DNA of 64,000 nt from Larkinella rosea (lineage in GTDB: Bacteria; Bacteroidota; Bacteroidia; Cytophagales; Spirosomataceae), in contig NZ_RQJO01000015.1 of NCBI RefSeq assembly GCF_003858635.1, forward strand, positions 372,001-436,000. The letters are read 5' to 3'. Position numbers and translations under genes: made by a program. Below, one piece after another: positions 17,439-26,089 of the stretch (the first letter of the stretch is position 1; each line of letters opens with the position of its first letter). Below the pieces are notes generated by a model, which was given only the letters and a program-made list of their open reading frames with translations, was not told the origin of the DNA and did not search any database.

Positions 17439-18833
17439 ATGCGTCTTACTCTTCTGACCGGACTTTTGCTTTCGCTGCTGGGCGGTAGCTTCGTGGGATT
17501 TGTTCAGCAACCGCCAGTCGCAACGAAGCCTAACGTGATTATCATCATGGCCGACGACCTCGACAGTCGGCAGTTGAGTTGTTACGGCGGCAAAAACCTG
17601 CAAACCCGGCACATCGATGCATTGGCGTCTGAAGGGCTGAAATTCAACCATATTTATGCCTCCGAAGCGATGTGCGTGCCTACGCGGGCGTCGTTGTTTA
17701 CGGGTTTGTACCCCGTGCGGCACGGATCATTTCAGAACCACAAACCGGTTTATAACAACCTGAAAAGCGTCGGCCATTACCTGGCGGATCTGGGCTACCG
17801 CGTCGGGCTGACGGGCAAAGACCACAGCACCAAACCGAAAACCGTGTTTCCGTTCGAGATCGTGACCGGTTTTGAACCCAATTGTGTGGCTGCGACGGAC
17901 GATTATTCGCTGGAAGGCGTAAAAGAGTACATCACGCGCGACAAAAAACCGTATTGTTTGTTCGTAATGAGCATCAATCCGCACACCCCCTGGACCGTCG
18001 GCGACACGACCGAATTCCATGCGGATAAAGTGATCCTGCCGCCATACTGCGTCGATACCAAACTGACGCGCCGACAGTTCGTGAAGTACCTCGCGGAAGT
18101 TCGGCGACTGGACAACCAGGTGGGCGACATCACGCGCTTGTTGAAAGAAACCGGGCAGGATAAAAACACGATCGTGATTTTTCTGGGTGAACAGGGTGCG
18201 CAGTTTCCGGGTGCCAAGTGGAATTTGTGGGATGCCGGTCAGAAAAGCTCGATGCTGGTCAAATGGCCCGGAACCGTCAAGCCCCGGACCGAGACCAACG
18301 CGCTGGTGCAGTACGAAGACATTACGCCGACGCTCATCGATCTGGCGGGTGGCAAACCGGTGGCCGGTCTGGACGGCAAAAGCTTCCTGCCGGTTTTGCG
18401 CGGACAAAGCCAGCAGGCGCGGGATGTTGCATACGGCATTCACAACAACATTCCCGAAGGCAATCCGTACCCGATCCGCAGCATCCGCGACACGCGTTAC
18501 AAGCTGATTCTGAACCTGACGCCAAACGACGACTATTACAACCGCTTCATGATGAACGCCGAAAAGCGGGACGGTAACTCGGTCTGGTTTTCCTGGACCG
18601 ATCGGGCTGCCAATGATCCGAAGGCGAAGCAAATCACGGAGCGGTTTGTGAAACGGCCCGCCGTCGAATTTTACGATACGCAAACCGACCCTTCGGAGTT
18701 TCACAATCTGGCGAACGATCCCGCCCAGCAAAACCGCATTCAGCAACTCCGGCAGAAACTGGAAGCCTGGATGAAACAGCAGGGCGACACCGGAGCCGCG
18801 CTGGACATCACTTATGCCAAAAAACCGGAATAA
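17439..18833 (+). CDS. Secreted sulfatase (iduronate-2-sulfatase/sulfamidase-like)
   Basis: A family S1 sulfatase of 464 residues. I chose the ATG at 17439 over an upstream TTG because it gives a clean signal peptide (MRLTLLTGLLLSLLGG). The active-site cassette is AMCVPTRASLFTG (C-x-P-x-R), with an early metal motif IIIMADDLDS. A later metal site is unusual: where related enzymes show SDNG or GDHG, this one has FLGEQGAQFPGAKW, so the ligand Asp appears replaced by Glu. The C-terminal subdomain has the typical ending VEFYDTQTDPSEFHNLA. It lies 90 bp after the first sulfatase and 3 bp before the third, so these probably share a transcript. Confidence 0.92.
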   Translation: MRLTLLTGLLLSLLGGSFVGFVQQPPVATKPNVIIIMADDLDSRQLSCYGGKNLQTRHIDALASEGLKFNHIYASEAMCVPTRASLFTGLYPVRHGSFQNHKPVYNNLKSVGHYLADLGYRVGLTGKDHSTKPKTVFPFEIVTGFEPNCVAATDDYSLEGVKEYITRDKKPYCLFVMSINPHTPWTVGDTTEFHADKVILPPYCVDTKLTRRQFVKYLAEVRRLDNQVGDITRLLKETGQDKNTIVIFLGEQGAQFPGAKWNLWDAGQKSSMLVKWPGTVKPRTETNALVQYEDITPTLIDLAGGKPVAGLDGKSFLPVLRGQSQQARDVAYGIHNNIPEGNPYPIRSIRDTRYKLILNLTPNDDYYNRFMMNAEKRDGNSVWFSWTDRAANDPKAKQITERFVKRPAVEFYDTQTDPSEFHNLANDPAQQNRIQQLRQKLEAWMKQQGDTGAALDITYAKKPE

Positions 18834-18836
18834 CTC

Positions 18837-20237
18837 ATGCAAAACCGCCGTCATCTTTTCGCATTCGTCGGGGCTTTTCTGTTGGCTGTAGGTACGGTTT
18901 TGGGGCAGTCAGCACCGGCTAAACCGAACATCGTTTTCATCATGGCCGACGATCTGGGCTACACGGATCTGGGCTGTTACGGTAATCCGTACATCCGAAC
19001 GCCCCACATCGACAAGCTGGCCAAAACCGGTCTGCGGTTTACCGAAGCCTATTCGGCCTGCCCGGTTTGCTCACCCTCGCGGGCGGCCATTATGACCGGC
19101 AAGCACCCGGCCCGGCTGCACCTGACCAACTTCATTGCCGGGGATCGCAAAGACCCCAAATCACCCCTGTTGCCCGCCCCGTGGACCAAATACCTGCCGT
19201 CGTCGGAAACGACGCTGGCGGAAGTAATGCAGAAGAACGGCTATGCGACGGGCATGGTCGGGAAGTGGCACCTGGGCACGGCCGACTCCACCAGCCCGGC
19301 GGCTCAAGGGTTTGCGTACGACCGCATGATCGCCAAAAACGGGCTCGATTACTACAACTACAGCATTACCTCGAAAGGCAAAACCGTCTTCGAAGACAAG
19401 GGCACGAAGTACCTGACCGACCAGTTGACGGACTACGCGGTGGAGTTTATCGATCAGCACCAGAGCCAGCCGTTTTTTCTTTACCTGACATATTCGGCCC
19501 CGCACGTGATGCTCGTTCCGCGGGCCGACAAGCTGAAGTATTATTTTGATCATTACGGAAAGTCGGGTGGAAAATACGACCCCAATTATGCTGCGATGAT
19601 CGAGAGCATGGACGATGGCGTCGGGCGTGTCATCGACCAGTTGGCAAAACTAAACCTGCTCGACAACACGATTGTGGTTTTCACCTCCGACAACGGCGGT
19701 TTGGGCCTGCCGGAACTGGGCCAACGCCCGACGACGCTGGAACCGCTGCGGGCCTGGAAGGGGCATGTCTACGAAGGCGGTATTCGCGTGCCGCTGATCT
19801 TTTCGTGGAAAGGCCGCATTTCTGCCCAAACCGAGACGAAAAATTACATCACCGGAACCGATTTCCTGCCGACGTTTGTGGACCTGCTGGGAATTTCGGG
19901 CCAACCCGCCAGTCCGGACGGGAGGAGTTTCGCCCGGGTGTTGAAATCGCCCGAACAGGCCGTCGACCGGGGACCGATTTTCTGGCATTATCCACATTTC
20001 AGCAACCAGGAAGGTCGGCCCGCGGCTGCCGTGCGCTCGGGCGATTTCAAGCTGGTGGAACTCTACGAAACCGGAAAGCTCGAATTGTATAACCTGAAAC
20101 AGGATATTTCCGAGCAAAAAGACCTCGCGGCTGCCTTGCCGGATAAAACGAAGGAACTGGCCGCTTTGCTCAGGAACTGGCGGTCGGAGGTAAAGGCCAA
20201 CATGCCCCAGGCCAATCCGGATTTTAAAAAACCGTAA
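18837..20237 (+). CDS. Secreted arylsulfatase-type sulfatase
   Basis: A 466-residue family S1 sulfatase with a signal peptide (about residues 1-23, ending LGQS). The formylglycine cassette CSPSRAAIMTG and the metal sites IFIMADDLGY and FTSDNGG are complete. The MVGKWHLG motif carries the usual active-site Lys and His. It is the most canonical of the three. Its ATG follows the previous stop by 3 bp, indicating translational coupling. A hairpin at 20255-20288 closes the operon. The substrate is unknown; a polysaccharide sulfate ester is expected from the family. Confidence 0.94.
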   Translation: MQNRRHLFAFVGAFLLAVGTVLGQSAPAKPNIVFIMADDLGYTDLGCYGNPYIRTPHIDKLAKTGLRFTEAYSACPVCSPSRAAIMTGKHPARLHLTNFIAGDRKDPKSPLLPAPWTKYLPSSETTLAEVMQKNGYATGMVGKWHLGTADSTSPAAQGFAYDRMIAKNGLDYYNYSITSKGKTVFEDKGTKYLTDQLTDYAVEFIDQHQSQPFFLYLTYSAPHVMLVPRADKLKYYFDHYGKSGGKYDPNYAAMIESMDDGVGRVIDQLAKLNLLDNTIVVFTSDNGGLGLPELGQRPTTLEPLRAWKGHVYEGGIRVPLIFSWKGRISAQTETKNYITGTDFLPTFVDLLGISGQPASPDGRSFARVLKSPEQAVDRGPIFWHYPHFSNQEGRPAAAVRSGDFKLVELYETGKLELYNLKQDISEQKDLAAALPDKTKELAALLRNWRSEVKANMPQANPDFKKP

Positions 20238-20254
20238 AGCCGCCTAAAACCACT

Positions 20255-20288
20255 CTTTCCAGGTCTGTGCAGATACAGACCTGGAAAG
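20255..20288. terminator. Hairpin between convergent genes
   Basis: Perfect 14-bp arms (CTTTCCAGGTCTGT and its complement) with a 6-base loop, 17 bp after the third sulfatase stop and 10 bp from the stop of the convergent minus-strand gene. No long T-run follows on either strand, so termination strength is uncertain, but position and symmetry fit a bidirectional terminator. Confidence 0.7.
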
Positions 20289-20298
20289 AAAATAAGCC

Positions 20299-20784
20299 TT
20301 ATTTTCCCCGGTAAACGAATGGTCTATTCATGTAAGCCAGATTCGCGGCAACGTTGGCTTCATTCCGTTCAATGACTTCAGGCGATTGATTCATCACGCC
20401 TATAAACTCGCTAATGGAAGCCTGTGAAAGTACACCCTTGAATTGAAGAATTTGAATAATGGCTAAGATTTCGAGCTCACGCGTACCGGATATTCTTACA
20501 AGGTTTCGTCGCTCACGAAGAACCAGGATGTCTTTCCAATCGCTGGTACTCAGCATAAATTCACAGAATACGCCATTTTTATGCCATTCTTCCCTTTCAA
20601 ATCCGCCAAGTCGCTCCTCCTCCTGAACCTTTCGGTGAAGGAACATCGCGTGGGCTAATTCCTCCGTGGCATCCGCGCCATTTTCTTCATTTTCAGCGCG
20701 CGTGGTAATCCACAATTGCCCACCCAGGGGATCTTCTTCGTCGTCAACGAAAACGATGGCATAATCAATTAATCGTAAGGCCAT
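20299..20784 (-). CDS. Hypothetical cytosolic protein
   Basis: I do not recognise this 161-residue protein. It has no signal peptide or membrane segment and is acidic in its first half, with a DDEED patch and several Glu-rich helices. The first 40 residues look like beta strands (LIDYAIVFVDDE, QLWITTRAE). The rest is mostly helical, with a segment ELEILAIIQILQFKGVLSQA that could be a small winged or coiled element. It is a single gene, 40 bp upstream of the acylase-like gene on the same strand. Confidence 0.7.
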   Translation of the reverse strand: MALRLIDYAIVFVDDEEDPLGGQLWITTRAENEENGADATEELAHAMFLHRKVQEEERLGGFEREEWHKNGVFCEFMLSTSDWKDILVLRERRNLVRISGTRELEILAIIQILQFKGVLSQASISEFIGVMNQSPEVIERNEANVAANLAYMNRPFVYRGK

Positions 20785-20823
20785 TCAAAAATCCGTTTAA
20801 ATCCCTGATACGTTCCTCAAAAA

Positions 20824-22410
20824 TTACTCCGCCTTCCCCGCAAATCCTTTTCCCATCAACACCTGCCCCGGGCGTTTACCGGTGTGTTTGCCGTTTTCAA
20901 CGACCGGAACCCCGTTGACGAGCACGTACGAAAAACCGGTCGAATACGCGTGTGGTACGTCGTAGGTGGATTGGTCGGATACGGTTTTTTCGTCGAAAAT
21001 CACGAGGTCGGCGGCAAAACCGGGTTTGAGAATACCGCGATCGTCGAGCTTAAACCGCTGGGCGGGCAACGACGACATCCGCCGGACGGCTTCCTCCACC
21101 GGGATCACTTTTTTGTCCCGAACGTAAACGCCCAGCACCCGGGCATTCGTGCCGTAGCCGCGCGGGTGCGGCATGCCCGACTGAAACCGTGCCACGCCCG
21201 CGTCCGATGCAATCATCGTGTTGGGGTAGCGCATGATCGTCGCCACGTCCTCCTCCGACATCGTGTGATACACCATCTGAATGCGTTTCATAGCGGTTTT
21301 GTCCATCAGTTCCAGCACCAGATCGGCTTCGGTTTCGGCATTGTTTTTTCGACCCAGTTTCTGATTGATTTTGGTGATGCTTAAGCCGTTAAATGTTGTG
21401 TCGGCCGGGTAATACGCCACCACGGCGTAGTCGAAATTTTTGCGGTCGTTTTTCTTCAAACCGTCCACCATTTCCTTCCGGATTTTAGTGCGCGTGGCCG
21501 GATCACGAAAGCGAACAACCGTGGCCGAATCGCCGTCGGCCAGTGCCCAGGAGGGCACAATGCTGGCGAGTGAGGTGCTCGAAGCGGTATACGGATATTG
21601 ATCGACGGTAACATCGTAGCCTGCGCGCCGGGCGGCTTCCACCATTGCCACGGTTTCCGTGCTGGAACCCCAGATCGGTTTGCTGGCGACTTTAAAGTGC
21701 GATATCTCGACCGGAATCCCGGCTTCGCGGCCAATCTGAATCGCTTCTTCGATCGCTTTTTTGACATCCTGTCCTTCGTTGCGCATGTGCGAGGCATAAA
21801 CGCCCCCGTAGCGCGACGCCATTTTGGCCAGATTGACGATTTCGGGCGTGCGGGCGTAGGTGCCGGGCGTGTAAATCAAACCGGTCGAAATGCCGACGGC
21901 GCCGTCTTTCATGGCCTGTTCGACAAGGGCTTCCATCTCGGTTTGCTCTTTAGCGGTCGGTTCGCGGAACGCCATTTTCATCACTTTCATGCGCACGGTA
22001 TTGTGCCCGATCATCGACGCCAGATTGGGCGAAAAACCAGTAATGCGAAGCGAATCGTAGAAAAGCCGCAGGTTGGTAGCCGAAGCTCCGCAGTTGCCGG
22101 TGACGAGCGTCGTAACGCCGTCGTAGATAAAATTCTCGGCACCGGGGCGTTCCTGCAAACTGCCTTCCACGTGGGTATGGACGTCGATAAAACCGGGGGC
22201 CACGATCTGGTTTCTGGCGTCGATCACGGTTTTGCCGTCCGTCGCCGGAATCTGGCCAATCCGGGCCACTTTGCCGTTCTGGATGGCGACGTCGGCGTAG
22301 TACCACGGGTTTCCGGTTCCATCGACGACGCGACCGTTTTTGATGACCAGATCAAACGATTGACCGTACGTTAAAGAGCTGATGAAGAGTAAGTAGAGCA
22401 GGTGTTTCAT
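20824..22410 (-). CDS. Secreted N-acyl-D-amino-acid deacylase-like amidohydrolase
   Basis: An exported amidohydrolase of the D-aminoacylase/dihydroorotase-like group, 528 residues. The frame extends further upstream, but that part overlaps the CbrC-like gene; the ATG at 22410 gives a proper signal peptide (MKHLLYLLFISSLTYGQ). Features: IKNGRVVDGTGNPW beta domain, metal site GFIDVHTHVEG, GNCGAS, metal and substrate residues in ASHMRNEG and EISHFK, IASDAG with the catalytic Asp, and a C-terminal beta sandwich (GILKPGFAADLVIFD). It would release D-amino acids from N-acyl derivatives, as in recycling of D-residues from peptides. The substrate is inference. It starts 4 bp after the CbrC-like gene. 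Confidence 0.92.
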   Translation of the reverse strand: MKHLLYLLFISSLTYGQSFDLVIKNGRVVDGTGNPWYYADVAIQNGKVARIGQIPATDGKTVIDARNQIVAPGFIDVHTHVEGSLQERPGAENFIYDGVTTLVTGNCGASATNLRLFYDSLRITGFSPNLASMIGHNTVRMKVMKMAFREPTAKEQTEMEALVEQAMKDGAVGISTGLIYTPGTYARTPEIVNLAKMASRYGGVYASHMRNEGQDVKKAIEEAIQIGREAGIPVEISHFKVASKPIWGSSTETVAMVEAARRAGYDVTVDQYPYTASSTSLASIVPSWALADGDSATVVRFRDPATRTKIRKEMVDGLKKNDRKNFDYAVVAYYPADTTFNGLSITKINQKLGRKNNAETEADLVLELMDKTAMKRIQMVYHTMSEEDVATIMRYPNTMIASDAGVARFQSGMPHPRGYGTNARVLGVYVRDKKVIPVEEAVRRMSSLPAQRFKLDDRGILKPGFAADLVIFDEKTVSDQSTYDVPHAYSTGFSYVLVNGVPVVENGKHTGKRPGQVLMGKGFAGKAE

Positions 22411-22414
22411 GGAT

Positions 22415-23023
22415 TTACTCAGTGTCCCAGATGGTGACGATTTGATCGGAATGAAGACTTTTGAAAACGTAAAAAAGCGTGCTGTAATCGCTGCTGGCTT
22501 TGTAATCGTTGACGGTTTTTCGCGGCATATCCTGCCACCATTCATCAGCGTCGGTGTCGTCGGCCTGCGCGTAATAAATGGATTTTTCAAACAAAGATTT
22601 CGCGTCAATATCACCGGCCAGTTGCGTATAAAAAGGCCTGGAACCGTAGCCAATAAACCGCCCGTAATCACCGTCGACGCTAGGCCATTCCCAGTCCTGC
22701 CAGGTCACGAGTGGTGGCGTGGTTTTTTCCAGTTCGAGCGTTTTCTGGTCGGCCAGATCGTCAACCTCGGCTTTGGTCAGCGATGGATGTCGCTCCCGTA
22801 ACTGCCGTTTCAATTCGGTTACATCGCCCTGACAGGTGTAACAATCCAGTTCATACAGCCGTCCGGTCGCCAGGCATTCCGGGCAAATCGACGCAATTTC
22901 GTCCTCGCCCAAAAACGCTCCCGCATCGAAACACAATTTCGGCTGATCGCACAAATCGCAGTGGGTTTCTTTGTCCCGTAATCCAATAAAAATCTCCGGT
23001 TTATCGAAGTATTTGAAGATCAT
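22415..23023 (-). CDS. CbrC-like protein (UPF0167 family)
   Basis: A 202-residue cytosolic protein with Cys pairs CDLCDQPKLC and ICPECLATG in its first 55 residues and another pair CYTCQG near residue 57. It probably has a zinc-binding N-domain. The start MIFKYFDKP and the spacing of Cys pairs match the CbrC/UPF0167 family, known in E. coli from colicin E2 tolerance but without a defined biochemical role. The C-terminal half is acidic and Trp-rich. The gene lies just before the acylase-like gene with a 4-bp gap, yet the two have no obvious shared job. Confidence 0.75.
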   Translation of the reverse strand: MIFKYFDKPEIFIGLRDKETHCDLCDQPKLCFDAGAFLGEDEIASICPECLATGRLYELDCYTCQGDVTELKRQLRERHPSLTKAEVDDLADQKTLELEKTTPPLVTWQDWEWPSVDGDYGRFIGYGSRPFYTQLAGDIDAKSLFEKSIYYAQADDTDADEWWQDMPRKTVNDYKASSDYSTLFYVFKSLHSDQIVTIWDTE

Positions 23024-23163
23024 TGGCAGTGAATTTGGGCAAGGCAGTTTTTATTTTTGGAACAGGAAGTAACGCTTCTGGAAAAATTCCAATCAAATCT
23101 TTGGCCATTACCAGCCCAATGGCTTCTGGTTGGCAACCACTAACTTAACGAACAAATCCCGGA

Positions 23164-23188
23164 TTTGCCAATCAAACCGGTTGGCAAA
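23164..23188. promoter_or_regulatory. Inverted repeat upstream of the CbrC-like gene
   Basis: TTTGCCAA and its exact complement TTGGCAAA are separated by 9 bp, in the 203-bp gap between two minus-strand genes. Additional TTGGCAA-like words lie at about 23124-23130. The arrangement resembles a repressor operator. No T-run follows, so a terminator is less likely. Weak evidence. Confidence 0.3.
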
Positions 23189-23226
23189 GGATTGCTTTTG
23201 GAAGGAAAGAGTTTAAAAACGCAGGA

Positions 23227-23673
23227 TTAGCGTTGCTGCCGAAACCGCATCGTTTCGTACGTCATTTCGATCGGGTCCGCGGATTGTAAAACGCGCGGAT
23301 CGGTGATCTGGATTCGATTACTTGCGAGATAATGATATGCCTTGCCTGCTTCCAACGTAGTGTTGCCCGCCTTGACAACAATGGATTTTTCGATAACTCC
23401 TACTGGCAGCGAAATCTCGTAACTTTTGACTGGAGCTTTGCCCGACGGATTTATGGCATGACGCCTGATTAATGTCGAAAAACGCGGTAACTGTAAAATC
23501 GGCTCGTAAGAAACTGAAACCAGTTGCGGCTGAAACTTTTGTCTGGAAAACCGGGCCACCCGTTGAGCAGATAACGAATCTGAGGCTGAGACGGGAGCGG
23601 AGACGCCGAACGGGAAGGCTGACGCTGACCCGATTACGCCCACCAAAAGAATCAGTGCGAAGACGATTTTCAT
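23227..23673 (-). CDS. Hypothetical exported protein
   Basis: 148 residues from the ATG at 23673. An earlier in-frame start would place 13 polar residues before the signal peptide. The signal sequence is MKIVFALILLVGVIGSASA. The mature part is short and beta-rich (VKSYEISLPVGV, SIVVKAGNTTLEAGKAYHYLASNRIQ), with no Cys and no enzyme motif. The late segment resembles the beta-sandwich stalk segments that sit in secreted Bacteroidota proteins (GNTTLEAGKAY). Function unknown. Confidence 0.65.
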   Translation of the reverse strand: MKIVFALILLVGVIGSASAFPFGVSAPVSASDSLSAQRVARFSRQKFQPQLVSVSYEPILQLPRFSTLIRRHAINPSGKAPVKSYEISLPVGVIEKSIVVKAGNTTLEAGKAYHYLASNRIQITDPRVLQSADPIEMTYETMRFRQQR

Positions 23674-23913
23674 ACGAAGGCCAAAAGAGTGGAATGCGGT
23701 TCTGAAAGACAACGCGTTTTGTTTGATTTTCTTGCTCCGGGATAAACCGGAAAATCAGAAATAACCGGTTGACAATAACCAGATGCAACGAAGCGGGTTT
23801 ATAGCGTAGACAGCCAGAGGAAAGACAAAGTAAAATCTCGTTGATCTTTAGTCGATTAAGTGATTCTCTTTCTTCTTTGGTCCACGTATCAGCATAAAAC
23901 CGTTTGTGGAATC

Positions 23914-24183
23914 ATGCAGGGAGTTATTTCCAAATTGATCAGTATCGTCACCCCGCTGACGTTGATGGCTTTGATGGGCGTTCTGATGGTCGTCAATGGC
24001 ATTGCCCACATGAAACAGGAAAATAATGTCCTGAATTTTTTCTTCGGCATTCCCCTGGCACTGGGCGCATTCGGAGTTCATATGCTGATTCGCCACCTGA
24101 CCCATCACAAGACGGCCTACGTCTGGGCCATCGAATTTATTCTGGTTGGGCTTTTTTGGTACGCTTTTATGTATGTCTGGTGA
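23914..24183 (+). CDS. Small multi-pass membrane protein, unknown function
   Basis: 89 residues from ATG 23914; an upstream in-frame GTG at 23860 would add 18 residues. Three hydrophobic segments are visible: about residues 6-30 (ISIVTPLTLMALMGVLMVVNG), 40-58 (NFFFGIPLALGAFGVHMLI) and 66-86 (AYVWAIEFILVGLFWYAFMYVW). His-rich loop HLTHHKT lies between the second and third. It is likely an inner membrane protein. It is 36 bp upstream of a small exported protein on the same strand. Confidence 0.65.
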   Translation: MQGVISKLISIVTPLTLMALMGVLMVVNGIAHMKQENNVLNFFFGIPLALGAFGVHMLIRHLTHHKTAYVWAIEFILVGLFWYAFMYVW

Positions 24184-24219
24184 ACCCGTTCAAAAGTTAT
24201 TCACCCGTTCTGAAATTTT

Positions 24220-24609
24220 ATGCACAAGCGATTGATTTTCATGGCATTACTGTTTGCGGTTTCGAGCCTTTTGGGTTTTCAGCAAACCGATGGCTGGATG
24301 GGAAAATGGTCGGGGGAGCACCCGGAAGGCGTCACCTACACCATTCAGGTCAATGACAAATACCGGGGAATGAATCTCTGTGAAATCCACGCCGAAGGCA
24401 TTCAGACCTTTTATACCCTGGAGTGCTGGGCCACGGGCGACGCCAATACGCTGAAAGTCTATTACCGTTCCACCAAAGAGGGCGCGTTTTACGCCGGAAA
24501 CCGGGTCAAATTGAACGATCTATTCGTGGTTTTACGGCGCGAAAAAGGCAAAGTCAGTTGGCAGTGGCAGCAGATTTTTGATGGGAAGATTGCGGTGAGG
24601 AAAATGTGA
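24220..24609 (+). CDS. Small exported hypothetical protein
   Basis: 129 residues with a signal peptide (about residues 1-20, ending LLGFQ). The mature part has many aromatic residues and beta strands (WMGKWSGEHPEGVTYTIQV, LKVYYRSTKEGAFY), suggesting a lipocalin-like or small beta-barrel fold. Two Cys (NLCEIH and LECWAT) could form a disulfide in the periplasm. The family is not recognised with certainty. A stem-loop begins within its stop codon and may terminate the transcript. Confidence 0.7.
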   Translation: MHKRLIFMALLFAVSSLLGFQQTDGWMGKWSGEHPEGVTYTIQVNDKYRGMNLCEIHAEGIQTFYTLECWATGDANTLKVYYRSTKEGAFYAGNRVKLNDLFVVLRREKGKVSWQWQQIFDGKIAVRKM

Positions 24610-24662
24610 TACCTCTACTACTTACGAAACAATGCTTTTATTCTTGTCAGTAGTAGCGGTAT
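24609..24662. terminator. Stem-loop after the small exported protein gene
   Basis: Arms 24609-24622 and 24649-24662 match at 13 of 14 positions around a 26-base AT-rich loop. The left arm overlaps the TGA stop. No T-run follows. It may be a weak terminator, or may mark the left border of the AT-rich region that starts here. Confidence 0.45.
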
Positions 24663-24802
24663 TCACCGCGTTTGACTTGATATAGATGAAGCTAATACCT
24701 GGACTACTATTTGTATTTTCCTCTTATCATTAAGTCAGCGACATTTTCGGTACAAAGAGTGGCCTACTTCATGACTCAAAAATACGTCTTTTTGTTTCTG
24801 GA

Positions 24803-25534
24803 TTAGTTTTGGGTACTTTTTAGTTTTCGTCTTAATTGAATAAGTCTGAATTTTATGTTGTCATAAATTAAGCCTATAACTAAGATGGTTGCAGCAAAAA
24901 TTAGCGAGTGAAGTCTAAACTTTGAATATAGAATTCCGCCAATGATACCACCAATAAAAAAGAAGCTAATAATGGTCAGCCGAAGTTTTATTGACGATAT
25001 AAGTTTGTGCTTCTGTTCTTTTTCCTTGTAAAAGAATAATTGTGAAAATTCAATTCCTAAATCTGTGAAAAGACCTGTTAAATGAGTTGTCCTGACGCTT
25101 GCATTTGAGATGGTTGTAACCAATGAATTTTGTAAGCCCATAGCAAAAAGCAAACTAAATGTGATTGCGTTTGGACTTCCAATTACTAAATATTCTCCCC
25201 AGAATCCGATACTAAATAGGATTAAACATTCCATGGAAGCAGGAAATACGTAAATATAATGGTCGTCTTTCCGTGAAATGATTTCAATGAGTAAGCTGGA
25301 AATGAAAGAGCCTAAAAAAAAGAAAAATATGTAAAGGAAATACACAAATCCTTGCCAAAAATTGAGTTTAAAAACTTCTTCTACAAAAAAAGCGAAATGG
25401 CCTGTTACGTTAGTTGTCAACCGCTGAACGGCAAAAAAACCGGCAACGTTGACAATACCTGCAACAAGAGATAATAAAGAAGCAATTTTTAAATTATGAC
25501 TTAATGTTCGTGTCTTACCCTGGTGTCTAAACAT
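24803..25534 (-). CDS. DUF1275/YoaK-family membrane protein
   Basis: 243 residues from ATG 25534, which has a purine-rich GGAAAAA upstream; a TTG at 25564 would add ten polar residues. The start (GKTRTLSHNLKIASLLSLVAG) and the motif NVAGFFAVQRLTTNVTGH are typical of DUF1275. Membrane helices lie at about 18-38, 55-80, 92-115, 120-140, 180-200 and 203-220. The transport or signalling role of this family is unsettled. Base composition is much richer in A/T than neighbours and codon choice differs, so recent transfer is likely. The ending is basic (RLIQLRRKLKS), consistent with a cytosolic tail. Confidence 0.88.
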   Translation of the reverse strand: MFRHQGKTRTLSHNLKIASLLSLVAGIVNVAGFFAVQRLTTNVTGHFAFFVEEVFKLNFWQGFVYFLYIFFFFLGSFISSLLIEIISRKDDHYIYVFPASMECLILFSIGFWGEYLVIGSPNAITFSLLFAMGLQNSLVTTISNASVRTTHLTGLFTDLGIEFSQLFFYKEKEQKHKLISSIKLRLTIISFFFIGGIIGGILYSKFRLHSLIFAATILVIGLIYDNIKFRLIQLRRKLKSTQN

Positions 25535-25709
25535 GGTATATTTTTCCGTCGTTTTTATCGCCAATTATCAATATAATTGACATCAAAGTTGTCTAGGTTG
25601 AAATAAATATTTAAATATGGATTAATTATTAAATAGTCGTATATTTTCTTAGTAATGTATAAGAATTACTTATTTAGTCCGTTTGATACCATTTCCTTAA
25701 TTGAGTAAA

Positions 25710-25913
25710 TTATTCTTTTTTCAGAGTAATAATACGATCTATTAAGTTCAAAGATACTTTTATTTCTTGGCTCATAAATCTCATTGTTGTATGAGTTAAA
25801 GCGTTATAAAATCCTGATAAATCTGAAAGTTGCCAGAATGCTTTATGGCCGTATATTTTCATACTACTCTTTCTAGTATGTTCATTGTTGATTTCTTTTA
25901 GCATTTTGACCAA
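25710..25913 (-). CDS. Small hypothetical protein in AT-rich island
   Basis: A 67-residue frame with a plain ATG, in the AT-rich stretch between the DUF1275 gene and uvrA. It is basic and mostly helical (MVKMLKEINNEHTRKSS, then LSDLSGFYNALTHTT), with no signal peptide and no family I recognise. It could be a real small gene of the transferred segment or a chance frame. AT-rich DNA makes chance frames short, which slightly favours a real gene. Confidence 0.4.
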   Translation of the reverse strand: MVKMLKEINNEHTRKSSMKIYGHKAFWQLSDLSGFYNALTHTTMRFMSQEIKVSLNLIDRIITLKKE

Positions 25914-26089
25914 TCTTTAAATGTAAAAAAATGTCGATTAAAAGTGTTTACTTGCATTGTTATCGAAATAAATAATGCTTATGGTTCTGATTTTAGCCGC
26001 CTTTTTTCTCTGGTTTGTGGCACATACACCAAATACAACAATAGCCGGACAAAAAGCCCGGCTATCAATGCTGATCGTATAAAAACCGC

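Noticed and set aside
20824-22671. Longer N-terminus for the D-aminoacylase-like protein
   Set aside because: The extra 87 residues overlap the CbrC-like gene and precede a clear signal peptide at 22410.
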